Assembly: GCA_039621445.1 (NCBI GenBank)
Contig: CP154954.1
Location: forward strand, 38,425,703-38,489,702
Length of the DNA: 64,000 bases
Source of the DNA: Euglena gracilis
Taxonomy: Eukaryota > Euglenida > Euglenophyceae > Euglenales
Reading direction: 5' to 3'
The position numbers and the translations under genes were made by a program. Every line of letters begins with the position of its first letter. The stretch's first letter is position 1. Under the pieces are notes generated by a model, which ran no database searches, was not told the origin of the DNA, and saw only the letters and a program-made list of their open reading frames with translations. This document shows positions 62,313 to 64,000 of this stretch, piece after piece.

Positions 62313-63554
62313 CTGCGGCGGACCGGTCGAGGCCATCCGGGTTCCGCTGGCGGTTACGGGGGGAGGGGGGCTGGACTGGCCCGGGGGGGGGGGGTGGTTG
62401 GAGGTGAGAGGCAGAAGGAAGGTAGCCCAACCCTATGGGGGCTATGGGGGGGGGGGGCGACACACTTGCCCGGCAGCGGCACACAGAACTTCAGGTTGAA
62501 CAGCCGGTACTGCTCCTCCTCTGGCACGCGGTTGTTCTCGTTCTTGAGTTTGGCTGCACAGAGCGGCGGCAACAATTATGTCCAAATGATTGCAAAAATG
62601 CGCAAAGGAAGAAGCCTCATTCTATTTTCTCTGGGTAGCTTCCTCTTGAAATGAAACAACCCCCCCCAAATGACCTGGCAGGGCGCCCAACTCCTGGAAC
62701 CATCATTTTGGCTTGCCCCTCGCCAAGTTATTTGCCAGGGGCAAGGACCCAACTAGTTTATTTGGGGGTTACAGGAGCGAAAACAGGTGTAACCGCACAT
62801 TTGTGATCCTCCAACCCAAAGGTGTTGAGGGAATACAAAACATTTCCAGGTGGATGTGGGGGTCCAGAACCCCGTTGGTGTCCTGTGCATGACACTCTTT
62901 CCTTGAATGCATTATACAACTCCCATTGAATGTGGTTTCAGTCGTTTGCCTTTTCATGCTGCCATGACCTCTGGAAACTCATTCCTCACTCCTGGAGGCA
63001 CACATACGTTGGCGAGAGATACACAGGTTGGGGCAAATGTGAAAAAATTGACAGATGGCAAACCAATGTGGCCACCATTGGCACCCAGGTGACCAATTGA
63101 CAACTTCGGTGACTCACCCACTGCCCTCTATCCCTCCAGGTTGTTACGTGAAAGATCAGCAGGTTCAGGATTGGCAATACCTTTCTGGGAGGCATGACTG
63201 CAAAAGATTCGTCACGGTGAAAAATGGCCATCGAAATCCGCGAAAACTGAGAATGCCCTCTCCCCCGAGCCCAGCGGCCCAAATCCCCACGTCGAGCAGG
63301 CCGAGGCACACCTTGGGCGCAGACCTGGTCCACCACTTTGCCCACCACCCACCGCCGGCTGAAGTACATGTGGCACGGGGCCAGGGCCGGGAGGGCCGGG
63401 CGAGGGAAGGCGGGACGGAGAGGGAGGGCGGGCAATCCCTAACGGCTCAAACACGCCCCCCCCCCCCCCTGTGGCCGGGCGGGGCGGGCCGCCGGGCCCT
63501 GGGAGGGGGCGCGGCGATCTCGGGGGCGAAGTAGACCGGGAACACGACGCGGTC
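62141..63554 (-). CDS. AN1-type zinc-finger protein, C-terminal ubiquitin-like domain (partial, 5' exons outside window)
   Basis: Minus-strand exons: 63554 to about 63500 (DRVVFPVYFAPEIAAP), about 63380-63312 (MYFSRRWVVGKVVDQVCAQ), 62553-62466 (KLKNENNRVPEEEQYRLFNL then KFCVPLPG) and 62312-62141 (ATLASLAPELQPGDPLMLAR then GLDLPPAVAEEVQAAL, ending GDCTVC and TGA). The order V-x-VYF, RRW-VGKVVD, NENN, RLFNL...LP and L-x-PGD-x-L matches the ubiquitin-like C-terminus of ZFAND1-type AN1 zinc-finger proteins, which work with p97/proteasome in protein quality control. The last three joins have canonical sites and phase. The first intron is unresolved. The Cys-x-x-Cys end resembles a prenylation box. 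Confidence 0.6.
62466..62553 (-). CDS. AN1 gene internal exon
   Basis: Acceptor GCTCTGTGCAG, donor AA|GTGTGT. Codes KLKNENNRVPEEEQYRLFNL then KFCVPLPG; the phase joins both neighbours exactly. Confidence 0.7.
62554..63311. other. AN1 intron, no supported gene
   Basis: Unique-looking sequence with no motif; 63055-63534 plus-strand frame is a shadow. Confidence 0.5.
63312..63380 (-). CDS. AN1 gene exon with RRWVVGKVVD
   Basis: MYFSRRWVVGKVVDQVCAQ, donor CAAG|GTGTGC, phase fits the next exon. The 5' edge is uncertain because the acceptor is not obvious. Confidence 0.55.
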
Positions 63555-63558
63555 CTGA

Positions 63559-64000
63559 GAGGACGATGGCGGAGGCACAGGGGGTGAGCCAGAATGGACC
63601 TCGGCATAAAAAGGCAAACAAAGCTCGAAAAACAACAACAAAGCAAACAAAGCAAATGGGGGGGGGGAGGGGGCAGCTCACAGTTTATGCCTTTTGGAGG
63701 TCCAGGCATGACACCCGGGTACAAACTGGTTCTATGGCATGCACCAATTACTTGTACAACGTCACACAAATATCATTTAGAGGGTCCCACATCACTCCAG
63801 TTTGAAACTCCGCAAATGCAAATTTATTTTTTGTAGCATTTAAATATTTAAATACAACAAAGAGACCAGATTTCTGGCCTGAATTTGGGCATGGCTGTTG
63901 AGCCTGTGAAAACCATTTTTTTGACCCCTGAAACATCAAAGTAAATGGCACTTCGAGGTTTTCTCCTTAAAATTGAGTTTAAAGGTGCCTTTACCCTCCA
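63559..64000. other. right edge, probably an intron of the AN1 gene
   Basis: The bases just right of 63554 form a C/T-rich acceptor (CATCGTCCTCTCAG on the minus strand), so upstream exons are expected outside the window. No exon seen here. Confidence 0.45.

Overview
This is eukaryotic nuclear DNA. Short GC-rich coding exons bounded by GT...AG splice sites, often GTGTGT or GTGCGT at the 5' side, are scattered through introns of several kb filled with microsatellites, G/C homopolymer runs, interstitial CCCTAA (TTAGGG-type) arrays, long palindromes and transposable elements. There are no operons or Shine-Dalgarno-led genes, and I see no rRNA, tRNA or CRISPR. The style fits a large repeat-rich genome of a unicellular alga or other protist. 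I cannot name the organism from sequence alone.

Layout. (1) 1-3.4 kb: fragments of retroelement-like ORFs, including a 2A-like peptide motif at 581-619, a duplicated 410-bp block coding a Cys-rich peptide, and a GGCC-rich minisatellite. (2) 3.4-13.9 kb: a decayed non-LTR retrotransposon on the minus strand. It has N-terminal ORFs with three 2A-like motifs, an R2-like reverse transcriptase, a CCHC knuckle and a restriction-like endonuclease, a tandemly amplified 3' end and a 0.9-kb GA/TA/TC tract. The whole is bracketed by a perfect 51-bp direct repeat. (3) 14.2-33.7 kb or further, plus strand: a gene whose first four exons build a complete FHA domain and whose eighth exon looks like the start of an alpha-kinase (eEF2K/MHCK family) domain. 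Its introns hold a cluster of near-perfect hairpins, 32-bp tandem arrays, and three related copies of a small unknown gene, two of them inside a hairpin-bounded duplicated unit. (4) 33.7-41.4 kb: mostly repeats between two convergent genes. (5) 59.3-41.4 kb, minus strand: a roughly 19-exon gene for a MAPK-like CMGC protein kinase with a long disordered C-terminal tail. I could phase nearly all of its exons. (6) 59.3-62.1 kb: repeats. (7) 63.55-62.14 kb, minus strand: the C-terminal exons of an AN1-type zinc-finger protein (ZFAND1-like ubiquitin-like domain); the 5' part lies outside the window.

Functional reading. The two central genes point to phospho-signalling: an FHA (phosphothreonine-binding) protein probably fused to an atypical kinase, and a MAPK-like kinase with altered catalytic motifs. 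They converge on a repeat-rich spacer. The rest is mobile or simple-sequence DNA. The most unusual material is the hairpin-bounded unit at 18.46-19.45 and 23.92-25.15 kb, and the 2A-bearing retroelement inside its 51-bp direct repeats.
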